The notes beneath the pieces were generated by a model, which saw nothing but the letters and a program-made list of their open reading frames with translations, made no database searches and was not told where the DNA came from. 44,749 nt of DNA from an uncultured Alphaproteobacteria bacterium (GTDB lineage Bacteria > Pseudomonadota > Alphaproteobacteria > Thalassobaculales > Thalassobaculaceae), in NCBI GenBank assembly GCA_902629125.1, contig CACOPQ010000017.1, forward strand, positions 1 to 44,749, given 5' to 3'. Below are positions 35,745-43,634 of the stretch, piece by piece. The stretch's first letter is position 1, and the number at the start of each line of letters is the position of its first letter. A program made the position numbers and the translations under genes.

Positions 35745-36464
35745 ATGTCAATTGGATTGAAATTAATTGATGCAAGAATTTCTTTTAGCAACAGCAACAT
35801 ATTGGATCACATAAATTTAACCATACCAGCAGGCGAAGCAACTGTAATTATTGGACCTGCCGCATCGGGAAAATCGATACTTTTCAAATATATTCTGGAT
35901 CTCCTAGACGGGCAGGAACCGAAATTAACGTTTCTTAATATGCTCAACGAAAAAGTAGAACCACAACCAGGGCAAGTGGGGGTAATGTTTCAAGAGAATG
36001 CTTTGTTCGATAGTATGACAGCCCGCGAGAATATTTCATTTCAGATCGTCAACACTTTATCATATCCGAAGTTAAAAGCACTGAAGGTCGCGAATAAACT
36101 TTTAAGTGAAATGGGACTCTCAGTTGCAAATGGAGATAAGTATCCAAGTGAATTATCTGGTGGAATGCAAAAACGTGTAGCTCTTGCAAGGGCTCTTTCG
36201 AGCAAACCAAAACTTTTAATGCTTGACGAACCTACTGCCGGTCTTGACCCGGTTTTAACAGTCGATATCTGTAGTTTAATTAAAGCGAAAACTCAGTCGG
36301 AAGATATAACACTTTTAGCTATTACAAGCGACATTCAAGTAGCATTAACCTATTTCGACAATCTCGTATTGCTTGAAGACGGCAGGGTAGTCTGGACTGG
36401 CAAAGTGAGCGCAATCAACGACCATGAAGATCGACCAATTAATAGATTTCTGCGAGGCGAATAG
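35745..36464 (+). CDS. ABC transporter ATP-binding protein, MlaF-like, no partner genes nearby
   Basis: A 239-residue ABC ATPase. Walker A is GPAASGKS (37-44), the Q-loop has VMFQENALFDSMTARENI, the signature is LSGGMQKR (137-144), Walker B is LLMLDEPTAGLDP (157-168). FQENALFDSMTARENI and SGGMQKRVALARAL are typical of the MlaF group that powers MCE phospholipid/lipid transport between membranes. The permease (MlaE) and MCE protein (MlaD) genes normally follow, but neither is here. The switch region reads LAITSDIQVAL, with Ser-Asp in place of the usual His, which may lower ATPase activity. A short AT-rich hairpin begins at the stop codon. Confidence 0.85.
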   Translation: MSIGLKLIDARISFSNSNILDHINLTIPAGEATVIIGPAASGKSILFKYILDLLDGQEPKLTFLNMLNEKVEPQPGQVGVMFQENALFDSMTARENISFQIVNTLSYPKLKALKVANKLLSEMGLSVANGDKYPSELSGGMQKRVALARALSSKPKLLMLDEPTAGLDPVLTVDICSLIKAKTQSEDITLLAITSDIQVALTYFDNLVLLEDGRVVWTGKVSAINDHEDRPINRFLRGE

Positions 36465-36483
36465 CAAAAAATTACTTTTTTGC
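36464..36483 (+). terminator. Possible AT-rich stem-loop at the end of the MlaF-like gene
   Basis: GCAAAAAA (36464-36471) and TTTTTTGC (36476-36483) form a perfect eight-base stem with a four-base loop TTAC, starting at the last base of the stop codon. The T-run lies in the stem rather than after it, so this is not a textbook terminator. It could still stop convergent transcription weakly. Confidence 0.3.
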
Positions 36484-36620
36484 GCTGAAAGACAATGACT
36501 TAAAGAAACTAAGACGATTATCTAACTCAGGATCTATAGGCATCAAAAATATTGAGGCTCTTTCTCCGCCAAAATTTCAGCGGAAATAAAACTTATAAAG
36601 TCTTTTCGATGCTTATTAGA

Positions 36621-37388
36621 TTAGGCAGCTTGTGCCGACCCTCTGCCATTAGCGAACTTGTTGACAGCATTTACCAGTGATTCGACTAGGAACTCCTTTC
36701 CCGAAACAATCCTGGGATGTGGAGCCCCAATGCCAATTGCTAACGGCCTCGTGGATGGACCATTCTTCAGAAGTGTAGCTACCACACCTGCTCCTGGCGT
36801 CGCTAAATTAGCTGTGATCAAGAAACCTTTTTCCCTGACGTCATTTACTCGCTCCATCACTTCTGACTCCAATACTCCTTCCTCTGGGCGCTCCGCTTCT
36901 GTATTAACACGGCGGATCATTCTGCCTATTTCATTATCGTCTTTTTGACTAGCTAAGACTAGACCAATAGCAGTCCTAAACATCGGCCTTAACATCCCTG
37001 GCCTCAGTTGAAAGCGTAACCGCTGATATGAATTTACAACATGTATATACTGAGCTTCCACACCGTTTAAAACTCCAAGAATAACCGTATCACCCGTGGT
37101 CGAGTTAAGATCCTGCAACATTGTCAAAAGATTATCCTGGTTTTGAGGTCCTCCCATCAACCAATTACCTAGAAGGCCTACTCTCACGCTCGGGGTATAC
37201 GCTCGCGATCTAACATCGTAATCAACAAACCCCTGAGACAAAAGACTTTTCATAAGAGCTGACATGCTGGATTGAGGAACGCCCATCAACCTGACCAATT
37301 CTGATATCGTAAGAGGCCGCTTGACGTCCTCGAAACATTCGAAAATAGCCATTACTCGAGCAGCAGATTTGACGAAACCATTAGACAT
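36621..37388 (-). CDS. IclR-family transcriptional regulator
   Basis: A 255-residue IclR-type regulator. The N-terminal winged helix (VKSAARVMAIFECF, PLTISELVRLMGVPQSSMSAL, about residues 6-60) is followed by the effector domain (VNSYQRLRFQLRPGMLRPMFRTAIGLVL, ITANLATPGAGVVATLL). Members bind small acids and repress or activate catabolic genes. It is downstream of the MmgE/PrpD gene with 151 bp between them, and an inverted repeat lies just upstream of its start, which is a likely binding site for itself. The leftward PrpD-to-MFS genes are natural targets. Confidence 0.93.
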   Translation of the reverse strand: MSNGFVKSAARVMAIFECFEDVKRPLTISELVRLMGVPQSSMSALMKSLLSQGFVDYDVRSRAYTPSVRVGLLGNWLMGGPQNQDNLLTMLQDLNSTTGDTVILGVLNGVEAQYIHVVNSYQRLRFQLRPGMLRPMFRTAIGLVLASQKDDNEIGRMIRRVNTEAERPEEGVLESEVMERVNDVREKGFLITANLATPGAGVVATLLKNGPSTRPLAIGIGAPHPRIVSGKEFLVESLVNAVNKFANGRGSAQAA

Positions 37389-37414
37389 TGAATTACCACT
37401 TTACTGTTTACAAT

Positions 37415-37449
37415 GACTGATATATTAGACATGCAGAGATATATCAGTC
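37415..37449. promoter_or_regulatory. Inverted repeat upstream of the IclR gene (candidate operator)
   Basis: GACTGATATAT (37415-37425) and ATATATCAGTC (37439-37449) are exact inverted copies separated by 13 bp, about 27 bp upstream of the IclR start codon. The arm length and spacing fit a dimer reading two turns of the helix. IclR proteins often control their own gene, so self-regulation is the simplest reading. A terminator of the upstream PrpD gene is less likely, as no T-run follows. Confidence 0.55.
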
Positions 37450-37539
37450 CATCACAAGTGTGATTACTATTTATCATATTGATGAATTACTTGATATACT
37501 TTCATTCCATATTGGAACCGATTCGTTACAAACGACTTC

Positions 37540-38904
37540 TTATACGCCGCTTAAAGTTACATCATCGAATAAATCAGCAACATTTTCTAAAGTTTCAAGT
37601 TTAAGACACTTGTCTAGAATGGACTGCGAAGCTTCTTCCCCACAAATTGGTATGACCAGTGTGTTAAACTTTCTAATGAGTTTCGTTTCTTGTTTGTCCA
37701 AGTTACTTTCTGGGACACCCGCGTCGGAGAATTGATGAACGGCTCCTTTGTCCTTTAGATGAACGACAACTTCTGACTGCATTCTTGAATTAAACGGCTT
37801 ATCAATTATGGTCACTCTATCGCGTAATTGTATCAAGTCAGGGCGTTTTGCTATATCGTCGCTATAACTGTGAAGATTACCCGTGTCCACATCAGCTAAT
37901 GTCATTGCAGCGGTATGGCGCATGCTAAATTTTACCTCTAGACCAGTTTCAGGCTCGGCGATGTTACAAACTGTAAAATGCGTATTAGGGACGAACTGCT
38001 CAATTCTTTCCACCTGATCAATTTTTAGATTATGATCTTCTTTCAGCTTATTTAAGGCATCAATACCTGCATGAGTTAAATAACAAGCTGCATGATACTT
38101 GAACAGGTTTTCCTCAACCGCAAAGTTCTGATCAAAATTCGACCTGACGGGTCTAGGCTCAAAACTCTCTGCCTGAGTTGCTGCAAAACCTTGAGCACAT
38201 TCAATCGCGTCAGGCCTGCTAGTAAATCCTTGCTGCGCAAGACGGGCCGAAAACAAACCATTGGCAGCGGCTTTCCCAGCATGCAGTGGTTTGCACATTG
38301 TCCCGAACATAGACTTCAAACCTGCTGCTTGAGTACTTGCTATTCCTAGAGCCGTTACGGTCTCATCAACAGAAAGATTTAATAATCGAGCGGAAGCTGC
38401 CGCGGCTCCAAACGTTCCATAGGTTGCAGTTCCATGCCAGCCTTTATCATAGTGACTAAATCCACTCATTTCAGCTAATAATGTTTCTACCTCATAACCA
38501 GCTACAAATGCCGTAATGAAATCCATGCCACTAAAGTCAATCTCGTCAGCGAGTGCCATTAGCGCTGGAACAACGGGGACTGTTGGGTGCCCATTCATCC
38601 GTTTGTTTACGTCATCATAATCTAATGCGTGCGAGGCAGCACCATTGACAAGTGCAGCTTGAGAAGCCGTAAGACCCACATTATGGCCTATGACCCTAGC
38701 TTTTCCAAAAGATTTCTCTAACTCAGCAACGGCAATGATTTTTTTCGTGAGGTCCTCATCAGAACCTGCCACCGTAACGGCAATCCAATCTAAAATACAG
38801 TGTTTGGCCCATCTTATGGCAGAGCCAGACAAATGGGTTGCTTTTAAATTCGCGGCCATCTGCCCAAGATCGTATGTAGGTTTAAGACTCTCTTTATTTT
38901 CCAT
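37540..38904 (-). CDS. MmgE/PrpD-family protein
   Basis: A 454-residue MmgE/PrpD-fold protein. ALDYDDVNKRMNGHPTVPVVPALMALAD, the N-terminal HCILDWIAVTVAGS, KSMFGTMCKPLHAGKAAANG and the KFSMRHTAAMTLAD segment are typical. Known members include 2-methylcitrate dehydratase PrpD, cis-aconitate decarboxylase and iminodisuccinate epimerase, so its substrate is probably a small polycarboxylic acid. No prpB or prpC is present, so I avoid the name prpD. Codirectional with IclR downstream; EamA lies upstream after 205 bp. Confidence 0.92.
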   Translation of the reverse strand: MENKESLKPTYDLGQMAANLKATHLSGSAIRWAKHCILDWIAVTVAGSDEDLTKKIIAVAELEKSFGKARVIGHNVGLTASQAALVNGAASHALDYDDVNKRMNGHPTVPVVPALMALADEIDFSGMDFITAFVAGYEVETLLAEMSGFSHYDKGWHGTATYGTFGAAAASARLLNLSVDETVTALGIASTQAAGLKSMFGTMCKPLHAGKAAANGLFSARLAQQGFTSRPDAIECAQGFAATQAESFEPRPVRSNFDQNFAVEENLFKYHAACYLTHAGIDALNKLKEDHNLKIDQVERIEQFVPNTHFTVCNIAEPETGLEVKFSMRHTAAMTLADVDTGNLHSYSDDIAKRPDLIQLRDRVTIIDKPFNSRMQSEVVVHLKDKGAVHQFSDAGVPESNLDKQETKLIRKFNTLVIPICGEEASQSILDKCLKLETLENVADLFDDVTLSGV

Positions 38905-39109
38905 TTAAAAGGCCCACTTCAAAATATTCTATCTCGTCTTATTATGAGAATATACACGTTAAACCTTACCACTACGATTAGAAAGTCGTGTCCCAAGAAA
39001 AACTCAAAGTATTGACTTAGAGCGGAGAGATAATTTCCCAATCAACATAACTTCGATTATGCAGCAAAAAGTTGTTTTCTTGAAGCAACCTGATTATGAA
39101 CCCAAGTAC

Positions 39110-39997
39110 TCAGCTTTGATTTAAGTTAACTCGCTCTCTATACCAAGCATAAAGCCCACTTCCAACGATTATGCATGCCCCACCAATGGTGATTAGATCT
39201 GGAACATCACCAAAAATTACAAGCCCTAAAAACGTAGCCCAAACTAATACGACATAAAAGAATGGCTGAAGCATACTTGCCTCAGCCATAGATAAAGCCT
39301 TGATAACACTTATGTGACCACATAGGCCAAGCACGCTAGCTAGAATAAGCCATGCCCACTCGTCCATCGAGGGTTCTTTCCATTCTAATGGCAGGAAAAT
39401 AGTCAAGACCGCGAGGCCAACTATTCCGGTATAAAAAGCAGATGTCCCAACACTATCAAACGCAGCTGCCATCCTCGTCAATACGAGGTAGACAGCGAAG
39501 CCTAATGCGCCCGTGAGAGGCAGTAACAATATTGGCTGCCATGCGCCAAAGCCAGGTCGTAGAATTACTAACACACCTAAAAATCCAATGATAACAGCAA
39601 TCCAGCGTCGGGGACCAACATTTTCTTTAAGTATTGGAACTGCCAGGGCCAGAACTATAAGTGGAACTGACGCCGCCATTACATGCGCATCAGCTAGCGG
39701 CATATACCTAAACGCATAAGTAAAGAGGATTATTTCAAAAACTAATGCGAGACCTCGTCCTGCCTGAAGAAATGGAATTGAAGTCTTTAGACCACTGAGT
39801 CCTGAATAGCGAACTGCCAGTAAAAACCCAAATGCAGCGAAAAATAGATATCTTACCCAAAGTATTTCCACAACAGGTAACGTCGAGGTTAGATGTTTTG
39901 AAACCGCATCCATAGAACCAAAAAACAACATGGCAACGACTTGCCATAAAATACCTTTAGCATTGGCGTTACTTTGATTAACTGAAGGCATAGTCAT
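39110..39997 (-). CDS. EamA/DMT-family transporter
   Basis: A 295-residue drug/metabolite-type transporter with about ten membrane segments and two EamA repeats. FFGSMDAVSKHLTSTLPVVEILWVRY, AFRYMPLADAHVMAASVPLIVLALAVPILKENVGPRRW, and VIKALSMAEASMLQPFFYVVLVWATF are typical. Such proteins mostly export amino acids or metabolites. It lies 91 bp downstream of the AroE-like gene and on the same strand as the catabolic series. The cargo is unknown. Confidence 0.92.
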   Translation of the reverse strand: MTMPSVNQSNANAKGILWQVVAMLFFGSMDAVSKHLTSTLPVVEILWVRYLFFAAFGFLLAVRYSGLSGLKTSIPFLQAGRGLALVFEIILFTYAFRYMPLADAHVMAASVPLIVLALAVPILKENVGPRRWIAVIIGFLGVLVILRPGFGAWQPILLLPLTGALGFAVYLVLTRMAAAFDSVGTSAFYTGIVGLAVLTIFLPLEWKEPSMDEWAWLILASVLGLCGHISVIKALSMAEASMLQPFFYVVLVWATFLGLVIFGDVPDLITIGGACIIVGSGLYAWYRERVNLNQS

Positions 39998-40088
39998 TGA
40001 TAGTCAAAAGATTTCCGCATTCTCTCCAACCGATTCATTTAAATTATGAATTAATATATTGGTTGAATATTTGATATTTAACGCATTG

Positions 40089-40901
40089 TTATAAATGAAA
40101 ATTATAGCCAAATAGTTTTGCTTGGATTGCAACCTGATGATCAAACATAGGTCTGCCATAGTGAATATTACAACCAACCTTTTTAGCGGCTTTTAATATT
40201 TTTGTCTCTTCAGGATTCATAATTATTTCAGCCACGATTTGCGAAGAAGTTAGAAACCCTGGGTCGAAGGGTAAGTTATCACTTTCATTTAACCCCAATG
40301 ACGTAGTATTTATTACGATATCAAACCCCCTCGGGTCTGAGGACGCACAATCTATTTCAACATGGGGATATGCACCACTCACCGACTTCGCTAGATCTTT
40401 AGCTGTCGACTCAGTTCTATTTGCAATGCTCAAATGGGATATACCAGAGTCTGCTAGAGAAAAGGCTATCGCTCTCGCTGCTCCTCCTGCACCTACCATC
40501 AAAACCTTCCGTTGTGCCACCTCATATCCTGCTGCTAATAATCCAGAAACAAACCCGCTTCCATCACAGTTATCGGCTATTAATCGTCTATTTTTGTCGA
40601 AGGCAGCATAGTTTACAGCTCCGACAAGTTTACCTTGTTGGCCAATTTCATCGCAGAACTCCATTATTGGGACCTTATGAGGTAGAGTGATCGACATTCC
40701 CCCAAAATTTGGCATCATTCTTAAACCCATGATAAAATCCGACAAACCACTTGCAGGAACGTGCAAGGGAACCATAACTGCGTCGATGCCGTGTTTCTCG
40801 AACAGGGGGTTAAATACGGAAGGCGCGCGCACATGAGTTATCGGGTCAGAAATACACCCAAAGACTTTAGTTGACCCTGATATATTTAATGTTGCTTGCA
40901 T
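40089..40901 (-). CDS. AroE-like NAD(P)-dependent dehydrogenase lacking the shikimate-binding serines
   Basis: A 270-residue protein with the shikimate dehydrogenase fold: catalytic Lys76 in SITLPHK, Asp113 in ADNCDGSGF, NAD(P) site GAGGAARA (137-144) and ANRTESTAKDLA. The conserved S-x-S that holds the shikimate carboxylate (AHSxSP in typical AroE) reads THVRAP here, with Val24 and Ala26 at the serine positions, and the usual NVTxP reads SITLP. It is thus probably an AroE paralogue acting on another substrate (compare YdiB, RifI and other SDH-like proteins). It sits between EamA and the enolase-superfamily gene, not with aromatic biosynthesis genes, in accord with a catabolic role. Confidence 0.87.
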   Translation of the reverse strand: MQATLNISGSTKVFGCISDPITHVRAPSVFNPLFEKHGIDAVMVPLHVPASGLSDFIMGLRMMPNFGGMSITLPHKVPIMEFCDEIGQQGKLVGAVNYAAFDKNRRLIADNCDGSGFVSGLLAAGYEVAQRKVLMVGAGGAARAIAFSLADSGISHLSIANRTESTAKDLAKSVSGAYPHVEIDCASSDPRGFDIVINTTSLGLNESDNLPFDPGFLTSSQIVAEIIMNPEETKILKAAKKVGCNIHYGRPMFDHQVAIQAKLFGYNFHL

Positions 40902-40970
40902 CTCTCCTTCTTACCTCAAGAATTTTTGCTAATGGTTTCTGATGATGGACCCTCTTTAACACTTTTGGTA

Positions 40971-42149
40971 TTAACCACCAAACACGGTTTTATTCACAAG
41001 GTTTGCTGCAATGAAATCCCAGTCATAAACAACACCTAATCCAGGTCCGTCAGGAACTGGAACACAACCATCACTATCAACGCAATCAAGCTGATCTGTG
41101 TAACCACATGCATAAACCGGAGGGACAGCATTCGGGCAATTCGGCCCTACCAAAGCCACCTCATAAAAATTTGAGTTCCGCATTGCGCTCATTACATGCC
41201 TATGAGCGGGCCCACACGCATGAACTTCTACATCGATGCCGAAAGCTTCGCCTAAATGAGCTATTTTAAGCCCCCCAGTAATACCCATGTCATATTCAGG
41301 ATCCATGCGGAGAAAGTCCGTACCGCCAGCAATAAGAAAGTCAGCCTTTGGCTCTACTCCTCTAATGTGTTCAGTTTGAAGAATTGGTGTTTTTATCATT
41401 TCTCTAAGACGTTTGTGTGCGAATGCAGAGACTCCAGAATCCCGAAAAGGGTCCTCGTACCAAAAGTACCCACCTTCATCGCATGCCCTCCCGACATAAA
41501 GTGCGTCAGCAAATGTTTTTAGTTCGCACGCTGGATCAAGCATTAAAGTCATTTTGTGGCCTACTGTTTTGGCTACATGCAGAACATTTTTAGCCTCTTC
41601 AACCGCATCAGCCTCATTCCAACCATGGATCTTAAATGCACGGTATCCCAAGTCGAAACAATGCTCAGCAAAGTCAGCAAAAGCTTCTTTAGAGTCAAGA
41701 CCACCATTTCTATCCCCGTGGTATGTACTAGCATAAGCTGGTAATTTTTTCCGGTATCCCCCCAGCAACACACTCACGGAACAATCCAGATGTTTGCCTG
41801 CCCAGTCCCAAAGTGCAATATCAATTGGCCCCTGCCCCATATGATCAAATTGCCTTAGCTCGCGCTTCATGTCGTCGTATATACCTTCTCGTTCTTCCGC
41901 GTGACGTCCTATAAGCTTTGGAGCTAAGGTCTTTGCTTGAGCGCACGTAGATGGTGTGCTGCACCAGTGAGTGACATATTCCCCTCGGCAACCATCTTCG
42001 GTGATGATTGCTAGCGCAAATTTTTCTATTCGAGAGACCGCTCCTTTCATATAACCTATTGCACCAACAGAGTCTGCCCCTGTCAAATTCCCTAAATTTG
42101 GGATATCAAAGCCAAACTCGTGTATTTCCACTCGCGTAATTTTAGTCAT
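40971..42149 (-). CDS. Enolase-superfamily (mandelate racemase/muconate lactonizing-type) enzyme
   Basis: A 392-residue enolase-superfamily protein with N-terminal capping domain and barrel. The general-base Lys173 is in AFKIHGW, the metal ligands are Asp205 (LMLDPACEL), Glu232 (WYEDPF) and Glu260 (LQTEHIRG), and a His in DVEVHACG (His310) is a likely second base. The Lys plus His layout fits the mandelate racemase subgroup, which racemises or dehydrates hydroxy acids and sugar acids. GGYRKKLPAYASTYHGDR forms the link to the barrel. The ATG overlaps the amidase stop (TAATG), so the two are translated together, and a shared pathway is likely. Confidence 0.92.
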   Translation of the reverse strand: MTKITRVEIHEFGFDIPNLGNLTGADSVGAIGYMKGAVSRIEKFALAIITEDGCRGEYVTHWCSTPSTCAQAKTLAPKLIGRHAEEREGIYDDMKRELRQFDHMGQGPIDIALWDWAGKHLDCSVSVLLGGYRKKLPAYASTYHGDRNGGLDSKEAFADFAEHCFDLGYRAFKIHGWNEADAVEEAKNVLHVAKTVGHKMTLMLDPACELKTFADALYVGRACDEGGYFWYEDPFRDSGVSAFAHKRLREMIKTPILQTEHIRGVEPKADFLIAGGTDFLRMDPEYDMGITGGLKIAHLGEAFGIDVEVHACGPAHRHVMSAMRNSNFYEVALVGPNCPNAVPPVYACGYTDQLDCVDSDGCVPVPDGPGLGVVYDWDFIAANLVNKTVFGG

Positions 42150-43603
42150 TACTCATACCCCGTGGGTGGCACAAAGCCACCGATTTCTCTCTCTATTAAC
42201 TTGGCAAACTCGATCGTCTTGAGATCGTTTAAATACGGTCCAATAATTTGAACACCGACGGGCAGGCCCGACCTTGTCAACCCGGCCGGCGCTGCTGTGG
42301 CAGGCAAATAGACTACGCCTGGAAGTCCGGCCCAAAAAAGCTGGTCGACTGTTGGTTCATTTCCATTATTGATAGGAATTGTTCGGTCAGCTCGGTCACC
42401 TACTTGATCGTGGGGGAACGCTGCAGAGGCCGCCACGGGCGTTATCAAAAGATCGTAGTCCTCAAAGAAGACATCCCATTCGCGGCGAAGCAATTCTCTT
42501 TCTGCATTCCAAGCCAACCAGTCCTTGTGTGTCATTGTAACAGCTCGATCAACGATTGTTTTGTAGCTAAAATCATCGGGGTCTGCCGATAGAGCCCTGT
42601 CTGCAGATTTAGCTAATTCCTCGTCACTTAATCGACTTCCAGTCGCTGCCCGTAACAGCATAAGATAAACTAGATGTGATCTCTTTGTATCTTTTATTGG
42701 GCTCGCCTTTTCTACAACTCTGCACCCGAGTTTAGCTAATTTATCAACCATGCTTTGAATGCAATCCGTTAACTCGTTATCTTGCTTACAGTTCTGGTCC
42801 TCCAGAAGCACTCCCACTTTAAAGTCATTTAATCTAGTTTTTGTACAATCTGGAAGGTTCAGGTGCTTTCCGCTTGATGTTCGCCCTGTAGTACCAGCCA
42901 TAGCTAAAGTCGCGATACGAAGATCCTCGGCGCCGCGAGCCAATGGACCGATAACAGATATATCAGGTGGCACGTGACTGCCAGGGAAGGCGCAGCCCAA
43001 GGTTGGCAGAATCCCCATACTCGGCTTGTGTCCAAATACACCACAATAATGGGCTGGATTTCGAATGGAGGCTCCAATATCGCTGCCCGCATCCAATCCT
43101 GTCATACCAGCTGCTAGAGCTGCAGCGGACCCACCTGACGATCCTCCAGGTGTCCGCTTTAGATCCCACGGATTATTCGTCGTTCCATAAATTTCATTGA
43201 AACTCTGCCAATCGGAAAGCATGAGCGGCACATTTGTTTTACCAAAAATATTAACACCAATCGCTTTCATGCGTTTAACTGAAAGCGCATCTTCTTTGAC
43301 TATATTATTTTTGAGATCCGGCACGCCCCACGTCGAGGGTTGACCCGCGATATTAAAATTCTCTTTCACAGTCATTGGAACACCATGTAGTGTACCCCAG
43401 GACTCTCCTTTAGTTAGAGCTTCGTCTGCCTCTTTAGCTCTTGCTCTTGCTGCCTCCTTATCCAAGTAAATGATGGCGTTGAGACTTGGATTAAACTTTT
43501 CGACTCTTGCTAAAAATAAATCGAGCATTTCTAAACAACTTATTTTTTTGCTCTTGATTTTTTCGGAAAGCTGGATTGCTGTCAGGAAATGTAAATCCGC
43601 CAT
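42149..43603 (-). CDS. Amidase-signature-family enzyme
   Basis: A 484-residue amidase-signature protein with the Ser-cisSer-Lys triad: Lys80 in TVKENFN, Ser155 in TPGGSSGGSAAALAAG, and nucleophile Ser179 in GSDIGASIRNPAHYCGVFGHKPS. It should hydrolyse an amide and release ammonia. It is distinct from GatA: it is alone without gatB or gatC, and it has a longer C-terminal part. I chose ATG 43603 because AGGAAG precedes it by about seven bases; a frame reaching 43654 would run into the MFS gene. Coupled to the downstream enolase-superfamily gene. Confidence 0.92.
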   Translation of the reverse strand: MADLHFLTAIQLSEKIKSKKISCLEMLDLFLARVEKFNPSLNAIIYLDKEAARARAKEADEALTKGESWGTLHGVPMTVKENFNIAGQPSTWGVPDLKNNIVKEDALSVKRMKAIGVNIFGKTNVPLMLSDWQSFNEIYGTTNNPWDLKRTPGGSSGGSAAALAAGMTGLDAGSDIGASIRNPAHYCGVFGHKPSMGILPTLGCAFPGSHVPPDISVIGPLARGAEDLRIATLAMAGTTGRTSSGKHLNLPDCTKTRLNDFKVGVLLEDQNCKQDNELTDCIQSMVDKLAKLGCRVVEKASPIKDTKRSHLVYLMLLRAATGSRLSDEELAKSADRALSADPDDFSYKTIVDRAVTMTHKDWLAWNAERELLRREWDVFFEDYDLLITPVAASAAFPHDQVGDRADRTIPINNGNEPTVDQLFWAGLPGVVYLPATAAPAGLTRSGLPVGVQIIGPYLNDLKTIEFAKLIEREIGGFVPPTGYE

Positions 43604-43634
43604 AAATCTCTTCCTATATATATTAAAGTTTGAA

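Noticed and set aside
42248-42592. Rightward frame of 114 codons opposite the amidase
   Set aside because: Antisense to an intact amidase gene and without protein-like features.
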